From NCBI GenBank assembly GCA_017549565.1, contig JAFYUI010000004.1, positions 1 through 64,000 of the forward strand: 64,000 nt of DNA. The letters are read 5' to 3'. The notes under the pieces were generated by a model. That model saw nothing but the letters and a program-made list of their open reading frames with translations, ran no database searches and had not been told where the DNA came from. The stretch is from Clostridia bacterium (GTDB lineage Bacteria > Bacillota > Clostridia > Oscillospirales > Acutalibacteraceae). This document shows, piece after piece, positions 9,157-18,178 of this stretch. The first letter of the stretch is position 1. The number at the start of each line of letters is the position of its first letter. A program made the translations under genes and the position numbers.

Positions 9157-9833
9157 ATTTCGGCACCCATAAGCAAAAGGGCCTCTTTTGCCGCCATTTG
9201 TTCGGCCTGCTTTTTATTTTTGCCCTTACCCTTACCAATTACATTTGAATTAAGATGAACCTCAACCTCAAAAATCTTGTCGTGGTCGGGTCCACTTTCA
9301 CCTGTTAAATGATAGGTTACAGTTTCTTCCGGGTTTCTTTGAATAATTTCCTGCAAGGTTGTTTTATAATCTTTAAAAACCTGTTCGTCACGGTGTGAAA
9401 GCTCAGGCAAAACAAACCTTAAAACAAACCTTTCGGCACATTCCATGCCGCCATCAAGATAAATTGCGGCCAAAACTGCCTCGAAAGCGTCAGCAAGAAT
9501 AGAATCTCGCTCTCTGCCGCCGCCTTTTTCTTCACCCTTGCCAAGGTGCAGAAATTCACCCAAGCCAATTTCACGCGAAAAACCGCAAAGCGACTTTTCG
9601 CACACCAAGGATGCACGAAGCTTTGTAAGTTCACCCTCGGGTATTGTCTTAAAGTTTTCGAACAAATAGCTTGCCACAATAACCGACAAAACCGAGTCGC
9701 CTAAAAATTCAAGGCGCTCGTTCGATTTTGTGCCGTTACGCACTTCATTAGCATAAGACGAATGATTAAGTGCATTTTCCAAAAGCTTTACATTATTAAA
9801 TTTATATTGGAGTCTTGCTTCTAAAACTTCCAT
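9153..9833 (-). CDS. rnc: Ribonuclease III
   Basis: 226 residues. Cleaves double-stranded RNA, including pre-rRNA stems. The N-terminal endonuclease domain holds the signature NERLEFLGDSVL at about 38-49 and the second acidic site DAFEAVLAAIYLDGG near 115-129; the C-terminal dsRNA-binding domain (about 155-224) contains VIGKGKGKNKKQAEQMAAKEAL. It lies 1 bp after plsX with no acpP between, which is unusual for the cluster. Confidence 0.97.
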   Translation of the reverse strand: MEVLEARLQYKFNNVKLLENALNHSSYANEVRNGTKSNERLEFLGDSVLSVIVASYLFENFKTIPEGELTKLRASLVCEKSLCGFSREIGLGEFLHLGKGEEKGGGRERDSILADAFEAVLAAIYLDGGMECAERFVLRFVLPELSHRDEQVFKDYKTTLQEIIQRNPEETVTYHLTGESGPDHDKIFEVEVHLNSNVIGKGKGKNKKQAEQMAAKEALLLMGAEI

Positions 9834-9834
9834 T

Positions 9835-10827
9835 TTAAAAATCCTTTAATGAATTAGTAATATTTTCTATAACATTATTTTCCGCAAATAAAACTGCTTG
9901 TTTAATTGCATTTTTAATGGCCTTTGCATCAGAATTTCCGTGTGCTTTAATAACCGGTTTTCTAACACCTAAAAGCGGCGCACCGCCAACCTCTGATGAA
10001 TCCATCATACTTTTAAGTGAGTATAAATCCTTTTTAATAACCAGAGCTGCAAGCTTGTTTTTTAAGCTTTTATAAAGTGAGTTTTTAATAAGCTTGAAGA
10101 AAGTAATTGCTGTGCCTTCGATAAGCTTTAATGCGATGTTGCCTGTAAAGCCGTCGGTAACGACCGCATCAACAACACCCTTTGGCATCTCGCGTGATTC
10201 AATATTACCGACAAAGTTAATTGGTGCTTTTTCTAAAAGCTTATACGCTTCCTTTTGAAGCTCGCCGCCCTTACTGTCCTCGGTGCCGATGTTTAAAAGG
10301 CCGATTGTAGCGTTTTCCTTACCCTCAACACCTTTTAAATAGGCCGATGCCATAATACCGAATTGGCAAAGCATTTCGGGGCGACATTCAGCGTTTGCAC
10401 CCATATCCAAAAGCATATAATGACCATCGGGTGAAGGTATCATGCCTGCAAGTGCAGGGCGTTTGATGCCTTTAATTCTTTTAACAATAAAAGTACCGCC
10501 AACAACAACTGCACCTGTTGAACCGGCCGACACAAATGCATCAGCTCTATCTTCGGCAAGCTCGTTAAATGCCAAAGCCATTGAAGATTCCTTATGTGCC
10601 TTTAAAAGACTTGTAGGTTCATCGTGCATATCAATAACATCATCAGTATGAACGATAACAAGCTCGCCATTAAATTTTAAGTTATTGTCAGTAATAACCT
10701 TTTCAATTTCGGCTTTATTACCTGCAAGAGTTATTTCTACACCATATTCATTTGAAGCAGCCGCCGCACCCTTTACAATTTCCAAAGGGGCGTTATCGCC
10801 GCCAAAAGCATCTACTGCTATACGCAT
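9835..10827 (-). CDS. plsX: Phosphate acyltransferase PlsX
   Basis: 330 residues. Makes acyl-phosphate from acyl-ACP for phosphatidic acid synthesis. The N-terminus MRIAVDAFGGDNAP is the family hallmark; SAGSTGAVVVGGTFIVKRIKGIKRPALAG and the VVTDGFTGNIALKLIEG segment follow. ATG start. In many Firmicutes plsX is followed by fabD, fabG or acpP; here it runs straight into rnc. Confidence 0.96.
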   Translation of the reverse strand: MRIAVDAFGGDNAPLEIVKGAAAASNEYGVEITLAGNKAEIEKVITDNNLKFNGELVIVHTDDVIDMHDEPTSLLKAHKESSMALAFNELAEDRADAFVSAGSTGAVVVGGTFIVKRIKGIKRPALAGMIPSPDGHYMLLDMGANAECRPEMLCQFGIMASAYLKGVEGKENATIGLLNIGTEDSKGGELQKEAYKLLEKAPINFVGNIESREMPKGVVDAVVTDGFTGNIALKLIEGTAITFFKLIKNSLYKSLKNKLAALVIKKDLYSLKSMMDSSEVGGAPLLGVRKPVIKAHGNSDAKAIKNAIKQAVLFAENNVIENITNSLKDF

Positions 10828-10829
10828 TT

Positions 10830-12131
10830 TTAAAGCTCCTTATTTTTAAAAAATTCAAGTGAACGCTGTGACAATGCCATATATCTTTCACGCTTGTCTC
10901 TTATATGATTTTCAAGCGGTGGAATAATACCAAAATTTGCACCCATTGGCTGAAAATTTGTCACCGTTTCATCGGTTATATAATTTAAAAGTGCGCCAAT
11001 CATTGTAAAATTCGGCAAAACAACGGGTGTAGTACCTTTTATCCTTGCAACCGCATTAAGACCTGCAATAATACCACTTGCCGCCGATTCCATATACCCT
11101 TCCACTCCCGAAAGCTGACCCGCAAAGAAAACATTTGGGTCAGATTTTAGAGAAAGGTCTTTATTTAAAAGCTTGGGCGAATTTATAAAGGAATTTCGGT
11201 GCATAACGCCATATCTTATAAATTCAGCATTTTCAAGCCCTGTAATTAGTGAAAAGACGCGCTTTTGTTCGGGAAATTTTAAATTGGTTTGAAAACCAAC
11301 CAAATTATAAAGTGTTCCCTCTCTATTTTCAGCGCGAAGCTGTACCACCGCCCAAGGTCTTTTATCGGTTCTCGGGTCCCTAAGTCCCACCGGCTTTAAC
11401 GGACCAAAACGGATTGAATCCTCACCGCGTTTTGCCAAAATTTCAATTGGCATACAACCCTCGTAAACATTTGGGGCTTTATCAAATTCGTGAAGCGGTG
11501 CACCCTCGGCCTTTATAAGCTCATTATAAAAGGCGGTGTACTCTTCCTTATTCATTGGGCAGTTGATATAATCCGCTGTACCCTTATCATAACGGGCAGC
11601 GTAAAACACCTTTGAAAAATCAATACTGTCCTTTGTCACAATGGGTGCCGCCGCATCGTAAAAGCTTAAATTACCGCCATCACAAAGCTTTGCAATGTCA
11701 CTTGCCAAATCACCGTCGGTTAAAGGGCCTGTGGCAATTACAGTCACACAGTCGGTTGGAATTTTGCTTACAACCTCGTTTATAACCGTAATATTTGGGT
11801 GATTTTTAATTTTTTCAGTAATATATTCGGCAAATTTTTCACGGTCAACAGCCAAAGCACCGCCTGCCGCAACTGCACAGCTGTCAGCCGCCGAAAGACA
11901 AAGGGATGAAAACTGCCGCATTTCCTCTTTTAAAAGACCTGCCGCCGAATCAACGCGGTTTGCCTTTAAGGAATTCGAGCAAACAAGCTCGGCAAAGTTA
12001 TTGTTTTTATGCGCGGGGGTTTTCTTCGTGGGCTTCATTTCATAAAGGTTTACCTTTATTCCGTTATTTGCGGCAATATAGGCCGCCTCACAGCCCGCAA
12101 GTCCTGCGCCAATAACATTGATTTGAATCAT
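10830..12131 (-). CDS. trmFO: Folate/FAD-dependent tRNA m5U54 methyltransferase TrmFO
   Basis: 433 residues. Methylates U54 in the T-loop of tRNA using methylene-tetrahydrofolate. The FAD-binding GxGxxG motif is at residues 8-13 (GAGLAG), followed by [37 protein letters not shown] and [19 protein letters not shown], all TrmFO-specific. It overlaps the topA stop by one base; topA-trmFO is a standard Firmicutes pair. Confidence 0.97.
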   Translation of the reverse strand: MIQINVIGAGLAGCEAAYIAANNGIKVNLYEMKPTKKTPAHKNNNFAELVCSNSLKANRVDSAAGLLKEEMRQFSSLCLSAADSCAVAAGGALAVDREKFAEYITEKIKNHPNITVINEVVSKIPTDCVTVIATGPLTDGDLASDIAKLCDGGNLSFYDAAAPIVTKDSIDFSKVFYAARYDKGTADYINCPMNKEEYTAFYNELIKAEGAPLHEFDKAPNVYEGCMPIEILAKRGEDSIRFGPLKPVGLRDPRTDKRPWAVVQLRAENREGTLYNLVGFQTNLKFPEQKRVFSLITGLENAEFIRYGVMHRNSFINSPKLLNKDLSLKSDPNVFFAGQLSGVEGYMESAASGIIAGLNAVARIKGTTPVVLPNFTMIGALLNYITDETVTNFQPMGANFGIIPPLENHIRDKRERYMALSQRSLEFFKNKEL

Positions 12132-14215
12132 TATTTAGTTTCCTTTTTAGTTTTTGCGCGGCTTTTGCATTCAGAATTCATACAATACTTTTTGCCTTTC
12201 ATACCGCTTATGATATAACTGCCACATTCCTTACAAACCTCACCTGTTGGTATACCGGGGGATGCAAAGTCGCAGTTTGGATAGTTTGTACATCCGTAGA
12301 ATTTATTACCCTTTTTAGAAAGGCGTTTTACAAGCTTTCCGCCGCATTTTGGACATGGTTGCTTGATTTCATCCTCGGGTACGGGTTTTGTGTTTTTACA
12401 CTCGGGATAACCGGGACAAGCAAGGAATTTACCAAAACGGCTTGTTTTAACAACCATTTTTCTTCCACACTTGTCACAAATTACATCACTTTCAACCTCG
12501 GGCACCTTTACCCTTTTACCTGTAAGTGAGCTTTCGGCCTTTTGATAGTAATTATCAAAATCATCATAGAAATCGCGAATGGTTTCAACCCAATTTAAGT
12601 CGCCCACACCGATTTTATCAAGCTTAGATTCTAATCCCGCAGTAAATTTAACATCAAATATTTTATTGAAATATTGCACCATCAAATCAGAAATCACCTT
12701 ACCAAGTTCAGTTGGTTTTAATGATTTCTTTTCACGCACAATATAATCACGGTTCATAATATTTGAAATTATAGGCGCATAGGTTGAAGGGCGGCCAATT
12801 CCGTTTTCATCAAGCGCCTTAATTAAGGTTGCTTCAACATATCTTGCGGGTGGTTGGGTAAAGTGTTGGTTTGGTGACAAATCACGAAGCTTTAAAACAT
12901 CGTCCTTTGCCATTTCAGGAAGTGAACTTTCCTTGTCTACATCCTCATCATTACCCTCAACATACAAAACAGTAAAGCCATCAAACTTAACCGAATAACC
13001 GCTTGCCTTAAAGAGATAGCCGTTTGCGGTAATATCAACATTAACGGTGTCTTGAATTGAAGCCGCCATTAAGGATGCAATAAAGCGTTCCCAAATAAGC
13101 TTATAAAGCTTATACTGTTCAGCTGTCAAGGAGTCCTTAACCTGTTCGGGAGTTAAGTCAATAATAGTGGGTCTAATTGCCTCGTGTGCGTCTTGCGATG
13201 TGTTTTTAGTTTTAAAATAACGCGGTGATGAGGGCAAATATTTACTGCCGTAATTGGCACCGATAAACTTGCTTGCCGCTGCCCTTGCCTCTTCCGAAAT
13301 ACGAAGCGAGTCGGTACGCATATAGGTAATAAGACCTGTCGTACCGTGTCCCATTATATCAATACCTTCGTAAAGCTGCTGTGCAATTCGCATTGTGCGT
13401 TGACCTGTAAAGCCAAGCTTGCGTGATGCTTCTTGTTGAAGAGTTGAAGTAATAAAAGGAGGTGCGGGCTGGCGATTGCGCTTACCCTTTTTAACATCGG
13501 TTACGACATACTCGGCACCATTAAGATTTTCTAAAATCTCATTTGCAGATGCTTCGTTTTGAATAGAGTCAATCTTGCCGTTTTCATCGCCATAAAGCTT
13601 TGCAACAAATGTTTTACGACCTGCTGCAAGTTTTGCTTCAACTGTCCAATATTCTTCGGCAATAAATTTTTCAATTTCGCGTTCACGTTCAACCACAAGC
13701 TTTAAAGCAACAGTTTGAACACGACCTGCCGAAAGACCGCTTTTAACCTTTTTCCACAAAAACGGACTTAATTTATAACCAACAATTCGGTCAAGCACGC
13801 GACGAGCTTGTTGCGCGTCAACCAAATTCATATCAATTTTTCTGGGAGCTGCCATACCGCTTGTAACACCCGATTTTGTAATTTCGTTAAAGGTTACGCG
13901 GTTTAAGGAGTTCATATCAAGCCCTAAAATTTGTGCCAAGTGCCAAGAAATTGCCTCACCCTCTCTATCAGGGTCAGTTGCGAGATAAACCTCGTCACAG
14001 TCACTAACAGCATTTTTAAGGTCTTTAATCAAATCTTTCTTTTCAGCCATATTGATATATTGGGGCTGAAAATCGTTATTTATGTCAACACCAAGGCGTG
14101 ATTTTGGCAAGTCACGAATATGACCCTTAGATGCCATAACCTCGTATCCTGTGCCTAAATATTTCTTAATACTTTTTATTTTCGAGGGTGACTCAACAAT
14201 TAAAAGCTTTGACAT
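12131..14215 (-). CDS. topA: DNA topoisomerase I
   Basis: 694 residues. Relaxes negative supercoils by a type IA mechanism. The TOPRIM domain is at the N-terminus with DPDREGE at 81-87; the catalytic Tyr298 lies in [10 protein letters not shown]. Three C-terminal zinc ribbons are visible, each with paired Cys: CDKCGRK...CPGYPEC, CPKCGGK...CTNYPNC and CKECGSY...CMNSEC. It starts at an ATG with GGAGG upstream, about 20 bp downstream of dprA. Confidence 0.97.
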   Translation of the reverse strand: MSKLLIVESPSKIKSIKKYLGTGYEVMASKGHIRDLPKSRLGVDINNDFQPQYINMAEKKDLIKDLKNAVSDCDEVYLATDPDREGEAISWHLAQILGLDMNSLNRVTFNEITKSGVTSGMAAPRKIDMNLVDAQQARRVLDRIVGYKLSPFLWKKVKSGLSAGRVQTVALKLVVEREREIEKFIAEEYWTVEAKLAAGRKTFVAKLYGDENGKIDSIQNEASANEILENLNGAEYVVTDVKKGKRNRQPAPPFITSTLQQEASRKLGFTGQRTMRIAQQLYEGIDIMGHGTTGLITYMRTDSLRISEEARAAASKFIGANYGSKYLPSSPRYFKTKNTSQDAHEAIRPTIIDLTPEQVKDSLTAEQYKLYKLIWERFIASLMAASIQDTVNVDITANGYLFKASGYSVKFDGFTVLYVEGNDEDVDKESSLPEMAKDDVLKLRDLSPNQHFTQPPARYVEATLIKALDENGIGRPSTYAPIISNIMNRDYIVREKKSLKPTELGKVISDLMVQYFNKIFDVKFTAGLESKLDKIGVGDLNWVETIRDFYDDFDNYYQKAESSLTGKRVKVPEVESDVICDKCGRKMVVKTSRFGKFLACPGYPECKNTKPVPEDEIKQPCPKCGGKLVKRLSKKGNKFYGCTNYPNCDFASPGIPTGEVCKECGSYIISGMKGKKYCMNSECKSRAKTKKETK

Positions 14216-14233
14216 ATTATTCCTCCATTAGAG

Positions 14234-15349
14234 TTATTTGCAAATTTCGTACTGTCCGCCAGGGAGTGCACGAATGATAAATTCCATTTCAAGCTCGGTC
14301 AGTGCTGATAACAAATCCGACGGTGAAAGCCCCGAATTTAAATCATCAGGATAAAATTTTTGCTTATCTAAACAATTATACACTATTTTTGCAGAATTTG
14401 AAAGAGTTATCTGCAATGTTTTTTTATTATTTTTTTCTTTTTCGGGCTTTGGTACTTCTTTATATGCCTTTTCAATGTTAATTTTATCGGGAAAATGGAC
14501 AATATATTCACCAAAAACATCTGATGCATCTAAAAGTGGCTTTGCGCCGTCGCGAAGTAACGCATTTGAGCCCTTATATTGCTTCATATTTGGAAGCCCC
14601 GGAATTACAAAAACATCTTTACCTTGGTTAAGCGCGTGGTTAGCGGTAATAAGCGCACCGCTTCTTTGGCCTGCCTCAACCAAAATTGTACCCAATGTAA
14701 GACCTGATAAAAGTCGGTTTCTTACGGGAAAAGTAAATGAAGTTACCGGCATATCGGGTGGATATTCACTTATAAGGCACCCTTTGTTTGCAATATGTTC
14801 ACGCAAGGCGCGGTTTTCTTCAAGATAAGAAACCGAAAAGCCGCATGGCATTACTAAAACAGTAATACCGTCGGCCTTTAAAGCGCCGATATGGGCGAAG
14901 GTATCACTGCCAACAGCACCGCCGCTTACGACAACCATACCTGAACGAGCAAAGCGGTAACCCAAAGAATAGGCCGATTTTTTGCCAAAATCACTAACCC
15001 TGCGAGGACCCACAATGGTAACCGACGGGGTGTTTTCAAAATCGGGCATTTTACCCTTAACATAAAGCACTATCGGTGGGTTTTCAATTTCTTTTAAAGG
15101 GGTTGGATAACCTTCGCTGTGAAAGGTCACAACGCTAACGCCTAACCTGTTGCACTTTTCTAAAATTTCTTTTGCCTTTGTTAAAACAGAATTATCAAGC
15201 TTTGCCACAACGCTTTTTGGTAAAAGCTTTGTTCTTGTTAAATTATCAGTGTCATAAACCGCTTTAGCATCACAAAAGCTGTCAAAAATTCTATTTACAT
15301 AACGGTTGCCCTGCCCAAGACAAAGCTGTAACCAAATATAATATTCCAT
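14234..15349 (-). CDS. dprA: DNA-processing protein DprA
   Basis: About 371 residues from the chosen ATG at 15349 (MEYYIWLQL), which overlaps the stop of the upstream methylase by one base (TAATG). An upstream in-frame start would lie inside that gene. The Rossmann-like DprA core is clear: VTIVGPRRVSDFGKKSAYSLG, VVSGGAVGSDTFAHIGAL, LVMPCGF and the VEAGQRSGALITANHAL motif, then FVIPG. A C-terminal winged-helix-like region follows (about 300-371). DprA loads RecA onto incoming single-stranded DNA; no other competence gene is in the window. Confidence 0.95.
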   Translation of the reverse strand: MEYYIWLQLCLGQGNRYVNRIFDSFCDAKAVYDTDNLTRTKLLPKSVVAKLDNSVLTKAKEILEKCNRLGVSVVTFHSEGYPTPLKEIENPPIVLYVKGKMPDFENTPSVTIVGPRRVSDFGKKSAYSLGYRFARSGMVVVSGGAVGSDTFAHIGALKADGITVLVMPCGFSVSYLEENRALREHIANKGCLISEYPPDMPVTSFTFPVRNRLLSGLTLGTILVEAGQRSGALITANHALNQGKDVFVIPGLPNMKQYKGSNALLRDGAKPLLDASDVFGEYIVHFPDKINIEKAYKEVPKPEKEKNNKKTLQITLSNSAKIVYNCLDKQKFYPDDLNSGLSPSDLLSALTELEMEFIIRALPGGQYEICK

Positions 15350-16125
15350 TATTTCATCATTTCCCACATAGAAATTGCGGCGGCGGTTGCAGCGTTTAGC
15401 GACTCTGCCTTGCCACACATTTTAATGGTGATTTGCTCGTTAGAATTTGCTTTCATTTCATCGGTCAAGCCGTTTGCCTCGTTGCCGATAATTAAAACAG
15501 AACCATATGAAAACTTAATATCAGAGATAGATTTTGCATCCCTGTCAACAACACAGGCATAGGTTTTAAGACCTGAATTTTTAAGGTCATTTACAAAGTC
15601 GCTTAAAATGATAACCGGCATACGAAGTAAGGTGCCCATTGAAGCCCTTAATGATTTGGGTGAATAGGGGTCAACGCTGTCACTTGATAAAATAATCCCG
15701 CTTACCCCAAGCGCTTCAGCAGTGCGTGAAATAGCACCTAAATTCGACGGGTCATTAAGGTTTTCAAGGGCAATATACCTGCCGTTTTGTGAAATTTTTG
15801 CCGAAATTTCGGGAGTTTTTACAACTGCAATTATCCCTTGTGGCGAGGTGGTATCGCTTATTTTCGCAAAAAGCGAATCGGGAATTTTATAAATTTCATT
15901 AGCGTTTTTATAAAAGGCCGACAGCTCTTCCCCATGCTTTTCTTCGGCGGAATTTGAAATAATCAGTTTATCAAACCTAATTGAATTAGACATTGCATCA
16001 TCACAAATTCGAAGCCCCTCTAAAACAAAAAGGCCTTCATTTTTGCGGGATTTTGCCGATGTCTGTAAACCGCAAACAAGTTTGATAAGCGGATTATCTT
16101 TGCTGGTTATAACCTTAATTTCCAT
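15349..16125 (-). CDS. SpoU/TrmH-family RNA 2'-O-methyltransferase
   Basis: 258 residues. An N-terminal substrate-binding domain (1-95) is followed by the SPOUT fold with the three family motifs: ENLNDPSNLGAISRTAEALG, LIIGNEANGLTDEM and SLNAATAAAISMWE. Closest in style to the TrmH/RlmB group acting on rRNA; the exact nucleotide target cannot be read from the sequence. It lies between rplT and dprA on the same strand. Confidence 0.9.
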   Translation of the reverse strand: MEIKVITSKDNPLIKLVCGLQTSAKSRKNEGLFVLEGLRICDDAMSNSIRFDKLIISNSAEEKHGEELSAFYKNANEIYKIPDSLFAKISDTTSPQGIIAVVKTPEISAKISQNGRYIALENLNDPSNLGAISRTAEALGVSGIILSSDSVDPYSPKSLRASMGTLLRMPVIILSDFVNDLKNSGLKTYACVVDRDAKSISDIKFSYGSVLIIGNEANGLTDEMKANSNEQITIKMCGKAESLNAATAAAISMWEMMK

Positions 16126-16147
16126 TGATTTTTCACCCCAATAAAAA

Positions 16148-16185
16148 TGAAAAAGTCGCCCGAGAGATAAAATACCTCGGGCGAA
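16148..16185 (-). terminator. Intrinsic terminator of the infC-rpmI-rplT operon
   Basis: On the minus strand an 8-bp GC-rich stem (CGCCCGAG / CTCGGGCG) is followed by ACTTTTTC. It lies just after the rplT stop and before the methylase gene. Confidence 0.88.
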
Positions 16186-16190
16186 AATAA

Positions 16191-16550
16191 TTACTTTTCT
16201 AATGCCTTCTTAGCAGCTTTTACTAAGGTTTCAAAGCCCTTAGCATCGTTAACTGCAAGGTCAGCCAACATCTTACGGTTGATGTCAATATTAGCTTTTT
16301 TAAGACCATTCATAAATGATGAATAGTTCATACCGTTCATTTTGCAAGCAGCAGAAATACGGGTAATCCAAAGACGACGGAAATCGCGCTTTTTAAGACG
16401 ACGACCGATGTATGCATATTGACCTGATTTCATAACTGCTTCTTTAGCAGTTTTAAAAAGCTTGGACTTAGCGCCAAAATAGCCCTTTGCAAGCTTTAAC
16501 ACTTTATTTCTTCTTTTGCGTGTAGCTAACGCACCCTTAATACGTGCCAT
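16191..16550 (-). CDS. rplT: 50S ribosomal protein L20
   Basis: 119 residues, the usual length. It begins [24 protein letters not shown] and contains [21 protein letters not shown] and [17 protein letters not shown], all conserved L20 segments. Binds 23S rRNA early in 50S assembly. In Firmicutes L20 also represses its own operon through the leader RNA; the leader here is discussed upstream of infC. Confidence 0.98.
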   Translation of the reverse strand: MARIKGALATRKRRNKVLKLAKGYFGAKSKLFKTAKEAVMKSGQYAYIGRRLKKRDFRRLWITRISAACKMNGMNYSSFMNGLKKANIDINRKMLADLAVNDAKGFETLVKAAKKALEK

Positions 16551-16579
16551 TTCTTATACCTCCAATTTATAACTAATTC

Positions 16580-16777
16580 TTACTTGTAAGGGATTAACTT
16601 CTTAACGGTTGCGGTGTTTGTTACGTCAGCAACAACAACCTTGCGAAGATTTCTCTTACGTTTTGTGGTCTTTTTGTTGAGAATGTGTGACTTGAAAGCA
16701 TGTGCACGTTTTACTTTACCGGTTTTGGTAAGCTTAAATCGTTTCTTTGCGCCACTGTGTGTTTTAATTTTAGGCAT
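16580..16777 (-). CDS. rpmI: 50S ribosomal protein L35
   Basis: 65 residues. [20 protein letters not shown] and the basic [17 protein letters not shown] region are diagnostic. Middle gene of the infC-rpmI-rplT operon with short spacers on both sides. Confidence 0.98.
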   Translation of the reverse strand: MPKIKTHSGAKKRFKLTKTGKVKRAHAFKSHILNKKTTKRKRNLRKVVVADVTNTATVKKLIPYK

Positions 16778-16812
16778 TGTAATTCCTCCATACTAATATG
16801 TTTTTTAATTAT

Positions 16813-17328
16813 TTACTTTTTTACAGGAGCCAAGAACATAAGCATATTACGTCCTTCTAATTTAGCAGGTTTTTCAACACTGGCAACATCCTTGCAAAAT
16901 TCTGCAAAGCGGTTCATTGTATCAAGGCCAATTTCGGGATGTCCCATTTCACGGCCACGAAAACGAATAGAAACCTTTACCTTGTCGCCCTTTTGTAAAA
17001 ACTTAATTGCTTGCTTGCCTTTTGTTTCAAAGTCATGAACGTCGATGCTTAAACCTAAGCGAATTTCTTTTGTTTCAATAACCTTTTGATTTTTTCTGTT
17101 TTCTTTTTCACGCTTGGCCTGTTCAAAGCAATATTTACCATAGTCCATAATCTTGCAAACAGGCGGTTGTGCATTTGGTGAAATGCAGACTAAATCAAGG
17201 TCGGCTTTGTTTGCCGCGTCAAGTGCCTTGTCAATGGAAACAATACCCAACTGACTGCCATCCAGCGCGATAACGCGAACTTCCTTAAATTTAATACCTT
17301 CGTTTATAGCAACTTCTTTACTGCTAAT
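16813..17328 (-). CDS. infC: Translation initiation factor IF-3 with ATT start codon
   Basis: 171 residues from the ATT at 17326-17328 (ISSKEVAINEGIKFKEVRVI). GGAGGTG lies 7 nt upstream. Initiating at ATT is a classic infC feature, since IF-3 itself discriminates against non-canonical starts and so autoregulates. A longer frame open upstream (to 17475) would include the leader terminator and is rejected. Family features include LGIVSIDKALDAANKADLDLV, PPVCKIMDYGKYCFEQAKR, KEIRLGLSIDVHDFETK and KVSIRFRGREMGHPEIG. It prevents premature 50S joining and checks the start codon. Confidence 0.96.
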   Translation of the reverse strand: MSSKEVAINEGIKFKEVRVIALDGSQLGIVSIDKALDAANKADLDLVCISPNAQPPVCKIMDYGKYCFEQAKREKENRKNQKVIETKEIRLGLSIDVHDFETKGKQAIKFLQKGDKVKVSIRFRGREMGHPEIGLDTMNRFAEFCKDVASVEKPAKLEGRNMLMFLAPVKK

Positions 17329-17475
17329 GCTAACGCACCTCCAAACAATAAATAACAAAAGCGTGGACGCAATAACGCCCACGCATAAGAATACCAAAGA
17401 GATTTTGGAACTTATTAACCCTTTTAAACAAAATCTTAGGGTGAGGACGATATACGCACTACTTTGTTGTAACAA
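17329..17475 (-). promoter_or_regulatory. infC operon leader with attenuator hairpin (L20-leader type)
   Basis: A leader of about 145 nt separates the promoter from the infC ribosome site. It contains a strong terminator-like hairpin at 17361-17384 (GCGTGGGCG / CGTCCACGC on the minus strand) followed by a T-rich run ending just before the Shine-Dalgarno. Family knowledge: infC-rpmI-rplT operons in low-GC Gram-positives are controlled by L20 binding to such a leader. I can see the terminator but not the L20-binding pseudoknot with certainty. Confidence 0.7.
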
Positions 17476-17477
17476 TA

Positions 17478-17505
17478 ATTATACACAATTTTTCTATTTT
17501 GTCAA
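17478..17505 (-). promoter_or_regulatory. Sigma-A promoter of infC operon
   Basis: Reading the minus strand: TTGACA at 17505-17500, a 16-nt spacer, then TATAAT at 17483-17478. Both hexamers match consensus. Confidence 0.85.
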
Positions 17506-17512
17506 GTGTATT

Positions 17513-18115
17513 TTAAACATTTTCTTTATATTCAAACATTTTTCTGTTATAAACCAATGCAATGTTTTCGCCGCAAAGTACCAAATAGTGCTCATCCCCC
17601 GCTGACGCTCGGTTAAAAACACCTTGTTCATTCATTTCGTAAATTTGCGAACTGCCGTAATACTGACCGTTTAAAATTTTATATTCACCCAAACCGCCAA
17701 AAAGTAAACGGTAAGGTATTGGCTCAATAAAAACAAAAACCAAAACAGGATTTAAAAACAACCCCAAAAATAAAAACTTTAATCGTCTTTCTTTTTCAAA
17801 TGTGTTAACCACCTTTTCGGTTGTTACCTTGAAATCGCCGTTTAAAATTGCTTTTCTGATTTTAAATAGTTCAATTATGTTTTTTATGTAATACCATAAA
17901 ATATATACGCCTGTTGCCGCCAAAACAATATTGGAAATTATATTGATAAGTATAACGATAGGCACCAATGAAATCAGCCACGCCATAAAGGCGTAATACA
18001 CCGCAAAAATAAACAGCTTAATAAAGGAAGTGACTATTTTCTTTTTAAAAATCACCTCATAATCTTTTACGATATTTTCTTTTGTAAAGTTATAAATCTT
18101 ACTATTGTTTTCCAT
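17513..18115 (-). CDS. Multi-pass membrane protein of unknown function
   Basis: About 200 residues from the ATG at 18115 (MENNSKIYNF); an in-frame GTG three codons earlier is part of the ribosome site AAGGGGTG. It has a hydrophobic block at about 25-80 (probably two or more helices), a helix near 115-135 (LKFLFLGLFLNPVLVFVFI), and a polar C-terminal domain ending GDEHYLVLCGENIALVYNRKMFEY. I do not recognise the family. The C-terminal pattern resembles that of the protein at 40679-41236. Its ribosome site sits inside the hairpin that follows metK. Confidence 0.75.
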   Translation of the reverse strand: MENNSKIYNFTKENIVKDYEVIFKKKIVTSFIKLFIFAVYYAFMAWLISLVPIVILINIISNIVLAATGVYILWYYIKNIIELFKIRKAILNGDFKVTTEKVVNTFEKERRLKFLFLGLFLNPVLVFVFIEPIPYRLLFGGLGEYKILNGQYYGSSQIYEMNEQGVFNRASAGDEHYLVLCGENIALVYNRKMFEYKENV

Positions 18116-18121
18116 AAAAAA

Positions 18122-18162
18122 CACCCCTTTACATTGTTAATAATTATAACATAAAAGGGGTG
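18122..18162 (-). terminator. metK terminator hairpin containing the downstream ribosome binding site
   Basis: On the minus strand the arm CACCCCTTT pairs with AAAGGGGTG, extended by further A-T pairs across an AT-rich loop, and is followed by T6 and then ATG. The right arm is the Shine-Dalgarno of the gene at 17513-18115, so the stem would both terminate metK transcription and mask that site. Confidence 0.75.
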
Positions 18163-18178
18163 AAATTTCAATAATATT

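Noticed and set aside
17329-17475. N-terminal extension of infC by 49 codons with a hydrophobic stretch
   Set aside because: The extension covers the leader terminator and lies before GGAGGTG; IF-3 starts at the ATT that follows.
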